The notes under the pieces were generated by a model. It did no database searches, had not been told where the DNA came from, and saw nothing but the letters and a program-made list of their open reading frames with translations. Shown here piece by piece: positions 1 to 20,850 of a stretch of 64,000 nt of DNA. The DNA comes from Limonium bicolor (taxonomy: Eukaryota > Streptophyta > Magnoliopsida > Caryophyllales > Plumbaginaceae), in NCBI GenBank assembly GCA_023374045.1, contig CM041776.1:42476171-42540170 (forward strand), written 5' to 3'. The translations under genes and the position numbers were made by a program. Within the stretch, counting starts at the first letter, position 1; each line of letters begins with the position of its first letter.

Positions 1-1220
1 TACCTCGAGAAGGGTCAAAGAGCCAGCAATGCTATTACAGTCAGAACGAGAAGCTATCCCCAGCTAGCGATACAACCACGCAAGAGTACCTGCTCCCCAT
101 GCGTACCTCTTTAGCTTTGTATGTGTACCCATGAGAGTGACTAACCAGAACGGTTGAGGACTTATGCGTGAATGCCCCTTGTTAGCAAAGATAGTAGTAG
201 CGAGAGCATAGTAGAGCCAACCGCACGCCTGCTTCATAGATACCCTCGGGCCAGTCGAACACCACTCTATAAGTGGACATGTCTGAATAGCACCAGTATG
301 CCACATGAATTCCGTCATCTAGTCAACGCCATCTTGAAAATCTAACAACGTAGCCATCGTCTCCTTAAGCTCATTGTTTGACGGAATTTCCACAACCGGA
401 TGACCAACGATTGGGATCCTCAGTATCTGCCACACATCATGAAGTGTATCGTCATCTCTCCAAATGGCATGTGGAAAGAATTGGTATCTGGCTTCCACCT
501 CTCCACAAAGGCCGAGATCAATGACATGTTGTTGAAACCCCATGTGACATCTAGCAGATGATCTAACCTGAGTACTTAATCATATTCCTTGCCCTTTTGC
601 AAGCAACCCCGCTAAACGGCCAGTTCGTGATTATAAGGTTTCAGGGTTTAAATCCCAAAACACCCCGGTCCTGGACAATTACCACAAATTTTACACACGC
701 ATGAAGAAATAATTAAATCTACTTGCCAAACTGAAAGATAAGATAGTACATACCTTAGTCATTGACCAAAGGTCAATGGCGACATGCCCCCTGAAGCTGG
801 TGATGACACTAGTCAGTAGTGGAACACCAGGTACTGGCACTTCATTAAGCCTCTAGAAAGCGGGAATAACGGGCTCCATAGCGAGAGCAGCTTCCTCATC
901 AGTCGTGCTCTCATGATCAGGGTCGTCCTCATCTAGGCCCTCATCCTCAGATGTCTCCTCAGCCTCCTCCTCATCTATGTCCATGTCAACGGTGCTGCAA
1001 CATCCGGAGGGGTCCGGGGGTCATGATAGCTACACCCAGCAGAAGTCTATGCCTCCGCATGCTCCACACGGTGGTCATGATAGCTACCACCAGCAGAAGT
1101 TTGTGCCTCCACATGCCCCACGTGGTGGCTACTCTGGCCCTCTACATTGTAACTAGAGCTACGGAGCTCGGCCAGATCAGTAGATGACCAACGACCTGTA
1201 GAGGATGAAGCTTCAGGCAT
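1..1220 (-). pseudogene. degenerate plant mobile domain (PMD) protein gene, 3' part cut by window edge
   Basis: Read on the minus strand, a start codon at 1220 opens a low-complexity stretch with a repeated Thr-Ser-Ala-Gly-Xaa-Ser-Tyr-His-Asp motif. A strongly acidic segment follows (about 965-870). Next come an SFRGHVA-type motif (about 790) and, after an apparent intron (about 551-753), the PMD core (543-64) ending in WGAGTLAWLYR. The core matches the plant mobile domain (PF10536) family, nuclear proteins of the MAIN/MAIL1 type often carried by transposons. The core frame is interrupted by TAG at 319-321 and again at 64-66, where the homologous fragment at 40021-40276 has a Gln codon. An earlier stop lies in the N-terminal repeat. 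It is therefore most likely a pseudogene or transposon-borne relic. PMD assignment is fairly safe; exon boundaries are not resolved. Confidence 0.65.
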
Positions 1221-1560
1221 CTTTCTCCTAGGTATGTGTGCGACTGGGTCAGAATTGTGGAATGATGGGTAATCGATGGGTCCATGATGGGCTGCTGTTG
1301 TGGGTGATATGATGAGTGACGAGGCGGTTCAACATGATCCTGCTATGGCTGAACTGATGAGTGTCGTGCACGCTCAACATGACCCTGATGTGGCTGGAAA
1401 GACGAGTGCCGTGGAGGATCAACTCCGGCACCGCGCTCACGACGGAACGAAGCAGTCATTGGCTGTTCCACATTTATGTCCTTCTTCTTTTTTTTTGGTG
1501 TAGACGTTCATCAGAGCATTCTTTAACTTATCCATCACTGCACAAGTTGAAGCAACCCAG
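1221..1560 (-). other. His/Gln-rich imperfect repeat region upstream of the PMD relic
   Basis: On the minus strand about 1500-1230 can be read as a repeated motif of the type His-Val-Glu-Pro-Pro-Arg-His-Ser-Ser with one in-frame stop. It could be a further N-terminal exon of the degenerate PMD gene or a chance repeat. No known domain is recognised. Confidence 0.3.
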
Positions 1561-2067
1561 TTAAGATGAGCTACATAAGTAAGTAATAATAAATCAACAG
1601 AACAATCATAATCAACAAGTTAACCAACTAAGTGATGAATGGACACCCAAAAAAAAGTTAGTCTAATTATAGCCTAGTCCCCCAATTTAAATTCCTCCAT
1701 GTGTTGTGATCTTTCATCACCCAAGGTTTGCTTAATTTATCATATTAGCCTATAAGTTCTCTTAGGTAATTGTCTTACACTTAAACTTCCTAACTACTTC
1801 CAATCACTTAGATATTTTTCCTAAGTCCCCCAAGATGATTAAATTACCTAATTGATCCTAATTTTCGGCCTATTACGCTTATACCCCTAAATTTCCCCGA
1901 AATTACAGTATAGCCCCAAAACTTTCCAAACTCATCATTGTAATCCTTAACTCTTATCTAACTTAGCCAAAACTTATAATATAAGATAATCATATTTAGG
2001 TCAATATTATCTCTAAGTTACAGTAGACTTTTGGACTTTTACCAACTATACCCAAACTTTAACAAAA
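1561..2067. other. AT-rich non-coding stretch
   Basis: This stretch is AT-rich with runs of CCC and A-tracts. No reading frame of note, no RNA gene and no clear transposon terminus was seen. It borders the first copy of the duplicated segment that begins near 2068. Confidence 0.5.
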
Positions 2068-3104
2068 TTTCCTTTTTGCCACTTGTTTTACTACACTTGT
2101 TACTTAGTCACTTAAACATTATTTTAAATGAACCAAAACTTGTAAAATAAGTTTATAAGTATATTTAGGTCTTATGAATCATTTTATACAGCAAGTACAC
2201 TCTAGTTCCCTCATTTTACTCTTTAACCCCAAAATTTCACAAACTTGTCATTTAAGTACTTAACCCTTATTTTAACTTAATCAAACTTATAATATAAGTT
2301 CATAAACATTAATAAATCATTATAAACCATTTTATACAGAAAAAATTTGGCCCTATTGTGGAGGGTGATTTTTCGGTATGAGGGGGGTCTATCTAAATAT
2401 GGTCTGACTGAAAAGTCGAGACCTAGAAAATGTCATTCTGTGGAGGGTAAAAACCCGTCATCTCGGCATCCCTCAAATACCTACTAAATCGTCCGTCTTT
2501 CCCAGAAAGCATAAGGGGGAGTGCAAGTGAACACTACACTCGCTCTCAATGGGCCCCACGCGGACTTATGCCTCTATAAGGCGGAATTACTAGAGTCGCC
2601 ACCTAGTTTGACCTAAGGAACTAGGAAGGGAAGATGAGGGTTCTAAGAACCGTTAGTTGACTCTGAGATTGTGGCCTATGGATAGGACTTATCTGGTCAT
2701 ATTAGAGATTCTGTGTTGGGTTCGCACTGGGTTACACCCCTCAGAAGTGGCAACGACCACAACCTTGGATTGGTGCCCGAGGAAACCTCGGTCTCCAATT
2801 GTTGGGATTACCTTCTTTCAAAACCTTTTTAGGGAGATTCATTTAAAAGCCAAGGATAGGATTAGGACAGGAAGAGAAAAGAGAGCGGATGAGGCGAGCT
2901 TTTCTGCCAAGCTAGCACCAATGAAAGGGTTGACAGGTTGAGAGTTGACTGAATGTAGATAGTAAAATCGAGGGAAAGTTTATTGATTAAGTGGATGAAG
3001 AAGACCCGAAGTCTAAAGGTTTGAAGGTTTAAAGTGAGTCATAAGAGATTTTGAGAGGTACGAGTACCACCACACAGTGGGAAAAGGGTTTTTTGATTTG
3101 GAAT

Positions 3105-3352
3105 GAGGTCGCACCCTATGTGGGCTGCCTACGTACTCAACTCTATGTTGAGATGAGACTTTACGTAGTTCAGAATCTTTAGGATGGTTGAGTTTTTTAA
3201 GGTAATCGAGGGTTGAAAGTGAACAAGGTTGTTTCAAGGCGAGATGGATGATGACAAAAAGGGTATTTTGATTGGTGTGGGGTCGCACCCTGTGTGGGTT
3301 GCCTACGTACTCAACTCCCTGTTGAGATCAGACCTTACGTAGTTCAGAGTCT
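3105..3352 (+). repeat. two direct copies of a GTCGCACCC...TTACGTAGTTCAGA motif within the LTR
   Basis: Copies begin near 3107 and 3281, about 174 bp apart. Each contains GGTCGCACCC, GCCTACGTACTCAACTC and TTACGTAGTTCAGA. Similar motifs recur in long LTRs of plant Ty3/gypsy elements; function unknown. Confidence 0.7.
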
Positions 3353-3433
3353 TCGGGTTTTGGAAGTTTTGAGGTTTTGAAAGGGTTTGAGGGGTTAGGG
3401 AGAGGAGTTTGGAATTTCAAGAAGTTTTGGGTT

Positions 3434-3607
3434 TGAGATAGTCTGTAAGACGCTCGGGTCTGTAAGACGTTTGAAACCTTGAGATGTCAAAGTCTGTGAG
3501 ACGCTTGGGTCTGTGAGACGCTCGGGTCTGTGAGACGCTCAGGTCTGTGAGACATTCGAATCATTGGAATGACAAAGTCTGTGAGACGCTCGGGTCTATG
3601 AGACATT
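3434..3607 (+). repeat. short tandem array with GTCTGTGAGACGCTCGG units
   Basis: At least seven GTCTGT(A/G)AGAC-type units occur, some back to back at 19-bp spacing. GTCT...AGAC is itself an inverted repeat. The array lies inside the solo LTR and is followed by a long purine-rich GAATTGAA-type tract to about 4160. Confidence 0.75.
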
Positions 3608-6600
3608 TAGAGTGTAGAGGAAATTGAAATGGAATTGAAATTGAATTGAAGTCGAAGTTGAATCGGGGTTGAATGAATATTGATTTGAATTGGAATTTTG
3701 AAATGAACTTGGATTTGAATGAGCTTAGAATTGAATGAAGTTTTGAATGAATTGGGAATGAAATGAATTTTAAATGAATTGAAGTTGGATGAAGTTTTGA
3801 ATCGAATTGGAATTTGCAAGTCAGGTTAGATTTGTGATGAATTGAATTGATTTGGGCCGAATTGAATTGATTTGGTACAGAATAGAATTAGGATTGACTA
3901 GATTTTTGGGCTGATTTTGAAACTGAATTGAATGAATTTTGGTTGAATTTGGAATTGAATTTGGGTTGATTTGGATCTTTCAACTTGGACCGGTTTGAAA
4001 GTGGGCTGGATTCGGATTAGCGGGCTGAGTTTTGAGCTAGTTGGGTTTGGATTGGGCCTTTGAAAAGTGGACCGGTTTGGGCCTTGGAGAATGAGTTTTG
4101 AAATTTGGGCCTAAATAGGCTTTGAAATTTGGGCCAAATTGGGCCCTTGGAAGGTAGGCTGGATTGAGCTTCAGAATTGGGTTGCAATTATGAGTTTAAC
4201 TTGTGGAAGATTTTGAAACAAAATTTGATTTTCAATTGGACCATTGATTGTGAATTTTTATTCTTATTTATGTGGATTGTTTGGAAAGTTTTTTTATTAA
4301 GAGAGATGTCACCCACAAACAGTACTAACCTCGGGTACTACACCTCAATGTGGGCAACATCTACGAATAAGCTTTTCTAAAGAGACCCACGGAAAATTGT
4401 AGGTCTGAACCGATAATCGGTTCTCAAAATAAGCAGGTAACTTATAGGCTCCTAGGGTCACCTGTTCTAGCCCAATCATACCACAAAATAAATGGGCCCA
4501 AGGCGAGGATTGATTTGGGCCCAGAGTTTGCTGTAGCACTAATGGGTCCAATCCATTAAAAAACGGTTAGGAAATGAGACTGTAATAGGTAATGACATAT
4601 AAAAGTGAGCATAGTATCAAACGCGCTGGTAATTCAAATTCATTTGTACAAAGATTATACAGAAATCACAGGATTCATGCCTAGGGCGGTGCCGAGAAAT
4701 TGAATTCATAATTTTCTTACATCGAAACATCAGTCATTCGAAGCACTGATAAAATACCGAATGATTAACTATTCTTGAATTAACAAATTAAAAGGGGAAA
4801 CACGTGTGCGTACAAGTACCGTAACCATTAACAGACAGGATATTTGTGTAGCAGAAATTAAGCCAATATGACAAAGTTCCGAACGCGCAACATGATTTAT
4901 TTATTTAGCACACAGACATGGTTCGAATGAGACTAAGTAAAGACCAGCTTTGGTTAGAACAAAACCAGCACCGAGATGATGACCACTGCCTGTGGAGAAG
5001 AACACTCAAAGACAACCAAGCAAATTAGTTTTAACAAAAATCGAATTAACAGAGTGGTACAAAGGATTAGCACAGATTGCAGCTACGCCTATATAGCTCA
5101 AGACCACCATCTGAGTTCCACGACATGGCGGTGATTCAACGTTTGCTATGGTAACCAGAGGTCGGCTTTAGAAGCAAGATCCAACTCAACGAATCACAAG
5201 ACGAATTAGGAAACGTAGAGACAAGTTTTCGGTCGAATCAGCGGAGTAACAAAGCCAGACAATCCGAAAATAATGTCAATGGAAATCAAATATCTCTCCC
5301 ATATTCAGAAAGTGATAATGGCAGAACTCGAGTAGAAACGAAGCGATGATGCTGTGAGTTTGGTATTCGAACATCATGTCAAAAAATAAATAAAAAATAT
5401 ACAACAAATTAGTAGGAAAGGTCAAGACGAGAAAGAACGTCTGTTCATGCTTCAGAAATGAAGCCGAAAACCAGATTCTTCTCCCGATGATCCCCACTCT
5501 TATATTTCCACTGGAAGTGCATACGGGAAGCAACAAAATGCAGAAACGAACGAGAGTAAAAGAAAAACCCCGAAGATATAGTGGACCTAAAATTCGCTTG
5601 TGACTGATATACACAGCGAGGTAATGAAGTCACATCTTCGAATCTTTAGGAGATGCAGAACAAAATCAAAGGCATTATGAGAAAGCGGCGAGAACACACG
5701 TAGGCGACACTAGCATCGGACAGTTCCAACGAAACCGCTCACTCATGACCATCCCCCTTTTCAGGTTCACTTGGCGATGATATATAGGAGACACAAAGCA
5801 TGGAGTCAGAATTTGTGAACATTTTTGTATTCCATTGCAGTTACTGATGTACGAAACAAAGATTCAAAGCCTCGTTGCAAGAATTTATCAAAATATATAA
5901 GATATAAAAGTGGAAAAGGAGTATGGACTTCCACTTCGGTTACAAGTTTTCGACGAAGCCTCCCTTTACTTGGCCTTCACTGGTTCGACTCCTCAGGCGA
6001 AGTGAGTGTTGAAGAAGAAAGTTTATACAAAACAAGATGTAGAGAGATGAGGGTGTCGAAGATGAATCTGGTCGAAAAACCAGACTTACCTTGTCTGAAC
6101 CTGAAGCAAAGGAGACGTGAATACTTAGGGAGGGAAAGGATCGATTTCTAGTGGTAGCAGATTTTTTTTGTGTCTAGGCGAGCAGAGGAGAAGGAGATTC
6201 AAACACTTCTATTTTTTTTTTGGTTTCTTCAATCTCGGGATTTCAAAACGTCAAGGACGAATGTTCAGTTTTAGAGAGAATGGCATGTCGCTCTTGTTTT
6301 TTTTGTCTTTATCTGGACTAGGGTTTTCCTCTTCTGGTTGAATATTGTGTTTGTTGGGTGTGCATCAACAGATAGGGCCGGGACCAGCTCCATGAGATGG
6401 GCCAAAACTGGGCTGAGACCATCAGCTGGGCGCACATCAACAACAGTAGCAAGAAAAATGAAATGCCAGGATTTGAAACTAGGTCCTGCAATTCCGTCCG
6501 GTAATGCTCAAACAACTAGACTACTGCATCTTCATGAGTCAAAAACGCGAGACAAATTTAATAAGCAGTATCTTGTTCCGACTAAAATCTTTTTTAAAAA

Positions 6601-7403
6601 AAATTAAAAAAATAATAATAAATAAATGCTAATGAAACATAGAATGAAACCGGGATGTCTTATCAGTAAAATACAATGTATTTCTTAATAAACAAGTTGA
6701 AAATAAATGAAATAAAATAGATAAATAAAAGTGTTCTGTTATAAAGGTAGTTTGACAATTGATGTTTGAAAATTTTGTGACTAAACGAAGGTTTTATTTT
6801 GGCAGCACGTTAACAATTTTGAAAAAGAAAGACGACGACCCTCTTATTTTATTTATTATTTAGGAATTTGTTTTATGGGGTGAGAATTTTTGGTGTCTAC
6901 ACCTATACATAACTAACCCTTTAGTTTTCAAAAATTGCATTTTCGCCTCTTTTTACTTATCCTTTTGTACCTATAAGCCCTTCAACTCATTCTAATGCTT
7001 TTACTTTGTTCTAAACACATTATAAAGTTAAAATACAGTAAATAAAACAGTATGGATTCAGCCTTAATTGTTACAACACCAAAACACCATTAAAATGACA
7101 TTAAACACTAACTTAAGGAGTTTACCTCCTAATGCCCAAAAGTTGATTTTTCAAGAGGCTTGTAGCTTGAAGTTTTCCTTGCTCGTCGGCCCTATTTATA
7201 GAGGGATTTCACTTAGATTATTGGTACAAATTTGAAGCTTAACCAAATCTTTAATTTGAAGGTTTAGTTTAGAGTTTTTACCTTTACAAAGATGGACTAA
7301 TCCACACTTGTTTCCCTTGTTTTTCTTGGCGGTTTCAAGGGGTTCCCAAGCTCCAATTTCCTGCCATAATACAAGAAAAAAGAAGTTCAAAAAATAGAAC
7401 TAT

Positions 7404-7627
7404 ACATACCCCATAATCCAAGGTAAAAGCTTAGGGCACAAATATGGGTTTTAAGCATGGATTATTACCTTAGAGTGTCAAAATGGTGGTCTTGCTCCTT
7501 CAAAATTTTGGCCAACACTAGGAAAGCATGAAGGAAGTTAGTTCCTTGGTAGATCTAAGAGGGAATGATGATTTAAGCATGAAAACCTTAAAGCACAAAA
7601 CTATACGTTAGTAAAATGACTAAGAAA
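7404..7627. other. spacer between the two tandem copies
   Basis: Unique-looking AT-rich sequence links copy A to copy B. No gene or element terminus was recognised. Confidence 0.4.
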
Positions 7628-8293
7628 ATTGCCTTTTTGCCACTTGTTTTACTACACTTGTTACTTAATCACTTAAACTTTATTTTGAATGACACAAAAG
7701 TTGTAAAATAAGTTTATAAGTATATTTAGGTCATTATGAATCATTTTATACTTATAAGTTCATAAACATAAATATATCATTATAAACCATTTTATACAGA
7801 AACAATTCGGCCCTATACATAACTACCCCTTTAGCCCCATTTACTTATCCTTTTGTACCTATAAGCCCTTTAACTCCTATTAGTGCTTTAACTTTGTTCT
7901 AAACACATTATAAACTTAAAATACAGTAAATAAACCAGTAGGCATTCGGCCTTAATTGTTACAACACCAAACCACCATTAAAATGACATTATACCCTAAC
8001 TTAAGGAGTTTACCTCTTAATGCCCAAAAGTTGATTTTTTTCAAGAGGCTTGTAGCTTGAAGTTTTCCTTGCTCTTCGGCCCTATTTAAAGGGGGTTTCA
8101 CTTAGATTATTGGTAAAAATTTCAAGCTTAACCAACTCTTTAATTTCAAGGTTTACTTTAGAGTTTTTACCTTTACAAAGATGGACTAATCCACACTTGT
8201 TTCCCTTGTTTTTCTTGGCGGTTTCAAGGGGTTCCCAAGCTCCAATTTCTTGCCATAATACAAGAAAAAAGAAAGTTCAAAAAATAGAACTAT
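7628..8293. repeat. copy B of the tandemly duplicated segment, uninterrupted
   Basis: Homologous to 2068-2357 joined to 6902-7403. It reads CGGCCCTATACATAACTA without interruption at the position where copy A carries a solo LTR. Its distal part pairs with the end of the window (about 63900-64000) as part of the large inverted repeat. Confidence 0.75.
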
Positions 8294-8482
8294 AACTTTG
8301 TAAAATGACTAGGTCATTTATGATTTATAATTATTCTATATAATTGTAACTCTTTACTTTATAATTGTCATTCTCTTATTTAGTATTTTAGTTGTTTTAT
8401 TAGCACTTATTAAATTTAATATTTCATGAATTATATTTATTTTAATAAATATAAAAAATATTTATTGTTAAAAAAGAAAAAA
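8294..8482. other. AT-rich non-coding stretch
   Basis: Very AT-rich (TATAATTATTCTATATAATT type) sequence with no gene. It is mirrored at about 63710-63895. Confidence 0.5.
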
Positions 8483-8872
8483 TAGCTCTTGCCCCAACAG
8501 ACGGGGCGAGTTTGGACGACTAGTGTCCGCCGCCACGGTTAGTCATCTCCGATCGTGTTTTCATCAGAGGCGAGCTGGGTGACGTCGCCTTTTCAGCCAA
8601 GGCGAGCAGCGGCAACTCATCTTTGTCGGCGCGGTGAGCCAGAGCAGCTCGTGTCGATTGAGGAGGCGAGCTGGGCGACTTCACCTTTTCAGCAAAGGAG
8701 AGCAGCGGGTGCTCATCTTTGTCGGCGCGGTGAGGCAGAACAGGTCGTGTCGATGGAGGAGGTGAGCAGGCTTCAGGCGTGTCAAAGGAGGAGGCGAGTC
8801 GCACCGACTAGTGTCCGAAGGTGGGGCGAGGGAGCCCATCTCGTGTCAGTAGGGGGGGCGACTCCATTGTTG
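8483..8872. repeat. GC-rich module with about 2.5 tandem units of about 96 bp
   Basis: It contains repeated AGGCGAGCTGGG, CTCATCTTTGTCGGCGCGGTGAG and CGTGTCGAT blocks spaced about 96 bp, bounded by CGACTAGTGTCCG motifs at both ends. Open frames exist on both strands (8555-8923 plus, 8804-8520 minus) because the unit length is divisible by three. The right-arm copy (63305-63700) is frameshifted, so coding is unlikely. Base composition contrasts sharply with the AT-rich surroundings, suggesting part of an uncharacterised transposon. Confidence 0.65.
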
Positions 8873-8965
8873 GATTTCAAGCTTTTTTCCAGATTTTTAT
8901 TTTGTAGATCTAGGCTAATTTAATGTGTGTTTCTAAATTCTAACAACATATTTGAAATCACCACA

Positions 8966-9560
8966 TCAAGGTCTATAACTTGCAAAAATTAAAAAAATTG
9001 AAAAACTCACTTGAAATTTTTTCCGGCTGTGGTCCGGCGGTGGTCCGACGGTGGTCTGGCGGTGGCTCCGGTGATCAGGAAGAGAGGATTCCGGCAAGGT
9101 AATTTGGTGGAGAGATGGTGCGTGCGTGAGAAATGAAGATACTGGACACGTCCCGTTTATATATAACGTGCGCGTTTTGGAGCGTTTTTTGAAAAAACGC
9201 TCGTTTTGACTCGTTTTCAACATATTAACGTTGTTTCATACTAAATACAGCAAAACATCAATAACTTAGCATAAAATCATAATTATAACGTCCAAACGCA
9301 ATAAAAACGGGTTTAACGGCTTTTACTACAACGAGAGAGTTTTTTTACCTGAAATTAGCGTTATCAACTACGTTTTCAGCACGACGTTTCTGAAACTGTA
9401 ACAATGTCTGTAATTTAGTCAAACATAACATAAAACGTCGTTTACCAATGTCAAGTCCTAATTATAACGTTCGAACGCAATAAAAACGGCTTTAACGTCT
9501 TCTAATACGACGAGAACGTTTTTTTACGGTTTATGGTGACGAAATGATTTTTTTGAAAAA
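8966..9560 (-). promoter_or_regulatory. transposon-like module with TATA box, palindrome and direct repeats
   Basis: On the minus strand a TATATAAA box (about 9155-9164) is followed by a CT-rich leader and a splice-donor-like CAGGTGAGT near 9005. Upstream of the TATA box lies the perfect 23-bp palindrome at 9180-9202 (GAGCGTTTTTT, G, AAAAAACGCTC). Further upstream are two copies of ATTATAACGT(T/C)CGAACGCAATAAAAACG-type sequence (about 9279 and 9461, roughly 182 bp apart). The arrangement resembles a promoter and leader of a transposon. No transposase is present, and the arm partner is at 62590-63225. Confidence 0.45.
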
Positions 9561-9944
9561 AAATTATGACGCGATGTCACTACATGTAAGTATTATCTAG
9601 CTTTTTTAGGGAGTGACTCTTGTTCAAAAATATTTGTCATTCTAGCTTTTTGTTATACTTTTTCCACTTTTAACCCTACCATTCAATACAAAAGTAAGTA
9701 TTATCTAGATGAAAAAGTAAAAAGTAGGGGCACATGCGTCATTTTTCTACTTTTCTTAATAAGTGTGCAAATTTCTAAAATAACAGATATTGTTGAACGG
9801 AGAGAATATGATTTAAAAAAAATTTGTACTGCGGTGATTAGTAATTTTGTAGTACAAATAACACCCCACGTAATTAAGTGCCTATGATAGAGAATGCACT
9901 TTTGCTGACAAGAGAGAGTAGTGTGGAAATAGACATTATAATAA
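9561..9944. other. AT-rich non-coding stretch flanking the MITE
   Basis: No coding frame was seen. It contains two imperfect copies of AAGTATTATCTAG and is matched in the right arm at about 62236-62590. Its end, TAGACATTATAATAA, is the left flank of the MITE. Confidence 0.45.
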
Positions 9945-10487
9945 GGGGGCGTTCACTTCAGGGTAAACAGTAAAGGGAAACGGAATGATTCCATTTGTAA
10001 TCGTTTGTTTTGTATTTTTAAAATTCTGTTTCCCCACTTTCAGTTTTAAAAACCCCCATATCCCTCACAGCGATTCCCCCAATTGTGGGGAATGGTATTC
10101 CCTTTGTTTCATCTTTCATCTTTTCGCGCTTATTTTGGATAAATATTAATATATATTATTTCTAATATATGTAAATCTTATAATATATTATTATTTAAAA
10201 TATTAATATGTGATTTTATAAATATTCAGCCTTTATAGTACATATTTATATAACTATGAAATATATTATTATACTTTATATAACCCATTTATATTTCATT
10301 TGTACTCCTACTATGATATTCCCATCTTGTCTGTTGGAGTATGTAATCGATGGTATGATTTAGTTTGTTTATCTACTTTTGATTGACCTTTTACGCCGAT
10401 GCTCTTATCGAAAGGGAATCGAATTGTATTCCGCTGAAACTTCTTGATTGGGTTCCTTCATTCCCTTTCCTGGTTTCCTGAACGCCC
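9945..10487. mobile_element. 543-bp MITE present only in the left arm
   Basis: The ends are GGGGGCGTTCA and TGAACGCCC (inverted), flanked by TAA on the left and TTA on the right. The right arm at about 62235 reads continuously across the site (GACATTACAATAATATTC on the complementary strand), giving an empty-site allele. Subterminal GGAAACGGAATGATTCC and AAAGGGAATGAAGG tracts and an AT-rich core with no ORF are typical of Tourist-like (PIF/Harbinger) MITEs. The 3-bp flanks are not a perfect direct repeat, so a TA-targeting family is not excluded. Confidence 0.75.
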
Positions 10488-11022
10488 TTATTCTTTTGGA
10501 ATCCACATCCCCTGTTGTAAATACCCTTACTTTCTCCACTTGCCGGGAGATGGTGAGAGCTTTGAAAATTACTGTATTGACCTTCTCTTTTCACCGCCGG
10601 CCAGCAGCCTGCCCCTCCCAACGACGCCGGGTTTGCTAGGCAAATAAGGCGGAAAAGACTGGCCTAGGCGCAAGACTAACATGAAACTTGCTCAAGCAGC
10701 GCATGTTAGCATAATGTGGATCCCTTCTTCTCCCAACCGCCTGCGAAGGTGTGACCACGACACTTCGTCTTCTATCCTTCTCAGCGTCATGCCTTGGGCC
10801 TTATCCTTCGCAGTCAGTACAGCCCTCACCCCTACCTAAATATTTCTCACGACTATAACCTTGCTCTGTCTCCACCCCTGGGGCTGCTTCTGCGTTTTAA
10901 TTAGGGTTAGGATTCAACTTCGCATCTTCGTTCCCCACGGCCTTTGTTGCTTCGTGTAACTATATCCGCAGGCCTTACTACTTCTCGGTGCTACCTTCAC
11001 GGTTGGCAATTAGACTCTGGCC
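10488..11022 (+). promoter_or_regulatory. INO80 promoter and 5' leader, left copy
   Basis: This sequence separates the MITE from the INO80 start codon and is conserved in the other arm (61700-62235). It contains a telo-box-like TTAGGGTTAG at 10901-10910, a motif common in promoters of plant housekeeping and cell-division genes, and CT-rich leader sequence. The MITE has landed about 540 bp upstream of the ATG in this copy only, which could alter expression. No clear TATA box was picked out; the transcription start is not determinable. Confidence 0.55.
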
Positions 11023-20344
<9,322 letters not shown>

Positions 20345-20850
20345 TAAGCGTCAGGTTGACGCATTTTTTTGTTTTCTGAAATTGTCGGGGACATTAATCT
20401 GCTCTTCTGGATGATATCTCCTACCCACCATCTCTCATTATTCCTGGTGATTGCCGAAAAAGTCTCGGCGGCCAACATGTACAGGGTTTTACCAATAGGG
20501 CCAACCATGAAGCCGTGGATCGTGCGCCTGTACAGTTTATAAGATAGAGAAAAAAAGATCTATGCCTTCTCTTGTATAGATTCATAATAGTTATTCCTAA
20601 CAGACAAAAGATTTTGACATTTTGTCCATTGAATTATGGTTCCATACCCGGCCTTAAGTACATTGTATAGGATTAGAGGAAGCTACATCCATCAGAAGAC
20701 TAAACACATCAGCAACGACTCTTTTAAGAAAGCATAGTTACTATGTTAATAGCCGGTAACAAGTGAAGATAGAGAAAAATGATTTCATGTAATCTCTAAG
20801 ATTAACTCTACTGTAGCTACCCGTAACGGATGAGAGACGAGGTATCACTA

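Larger units (their letters stand above)
2358..6901. mobile_element. 4.5-kb solo LTR, probably Ty3/gypsy Tat/Ogre-like, with CCTAT target duplication
   Basis: The element starts TGTGGAGGGTG and ends GGTGTCTACA (TG...CA), and is flanked by the 5-bp direct repeat CCTAT (2353-2357 and 6902-6906). The uninterrupted paralogous sequence at about 7803-7825 reads straight across the site. No primer binding site, gag or pol remnant, or second copy of the terminus is visible inside, so it is a solo LTR left by recombination rather than a whole element. The size and the minus-strand start TGTAGACACC fit long Tat/Ogre-type LTRs, but the lineage is an inference. Inside are two copies of a motif around GCCTACGTACTCAACTC (about 3127 and 3301), a GTCTGTGAGACGCTCGG array and a purine-rich GAATTGAA tract. 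Confidence 0.8.
2068..7403. repeat. copy A of a tandemly duplicated non-coding segment, split by a solo LTR
   Basis: The sequence 2068-2357 plus 6902-7403 is similar in order to 7628-8293. Shared landmarks are a tract with CCACTTGTTTTACTACAC at the start, the tract ending in CCCTATACATAACTA across the insertion site, and the tract ending in GTTCAAAAAATAGAACTAT. Copy A contains the 4.5-kb element at 2358-6901; copy B does not. The duplication therefore precedes the insertion, and copy B acts as the empty-site reference. The segment has no coding potential I recognise. Confidence 0.75.

Noticed and set aside
1300..1564. Two overlapping 67-residue plus-strand open frames
   Set aside because: They run opposite to the PMD relic, overlap each other and consist of short imperfect repeats; no support for a gene.
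5276..6151. Open frames of 62-112 residues within 5.2-6.2 kb
   Set aside because: They lie inside the 4.5-kb solo LTR, overlap one another on both strands and lack recognisable domains.
8555..8923. 122-residue open frame with a repeated sequence
   Set aside because: It arises from the 96-bp GC-rich tandem units, which stay open in several frames on both strands. The right-arm copy is frameshifted and no domain is recognisable.
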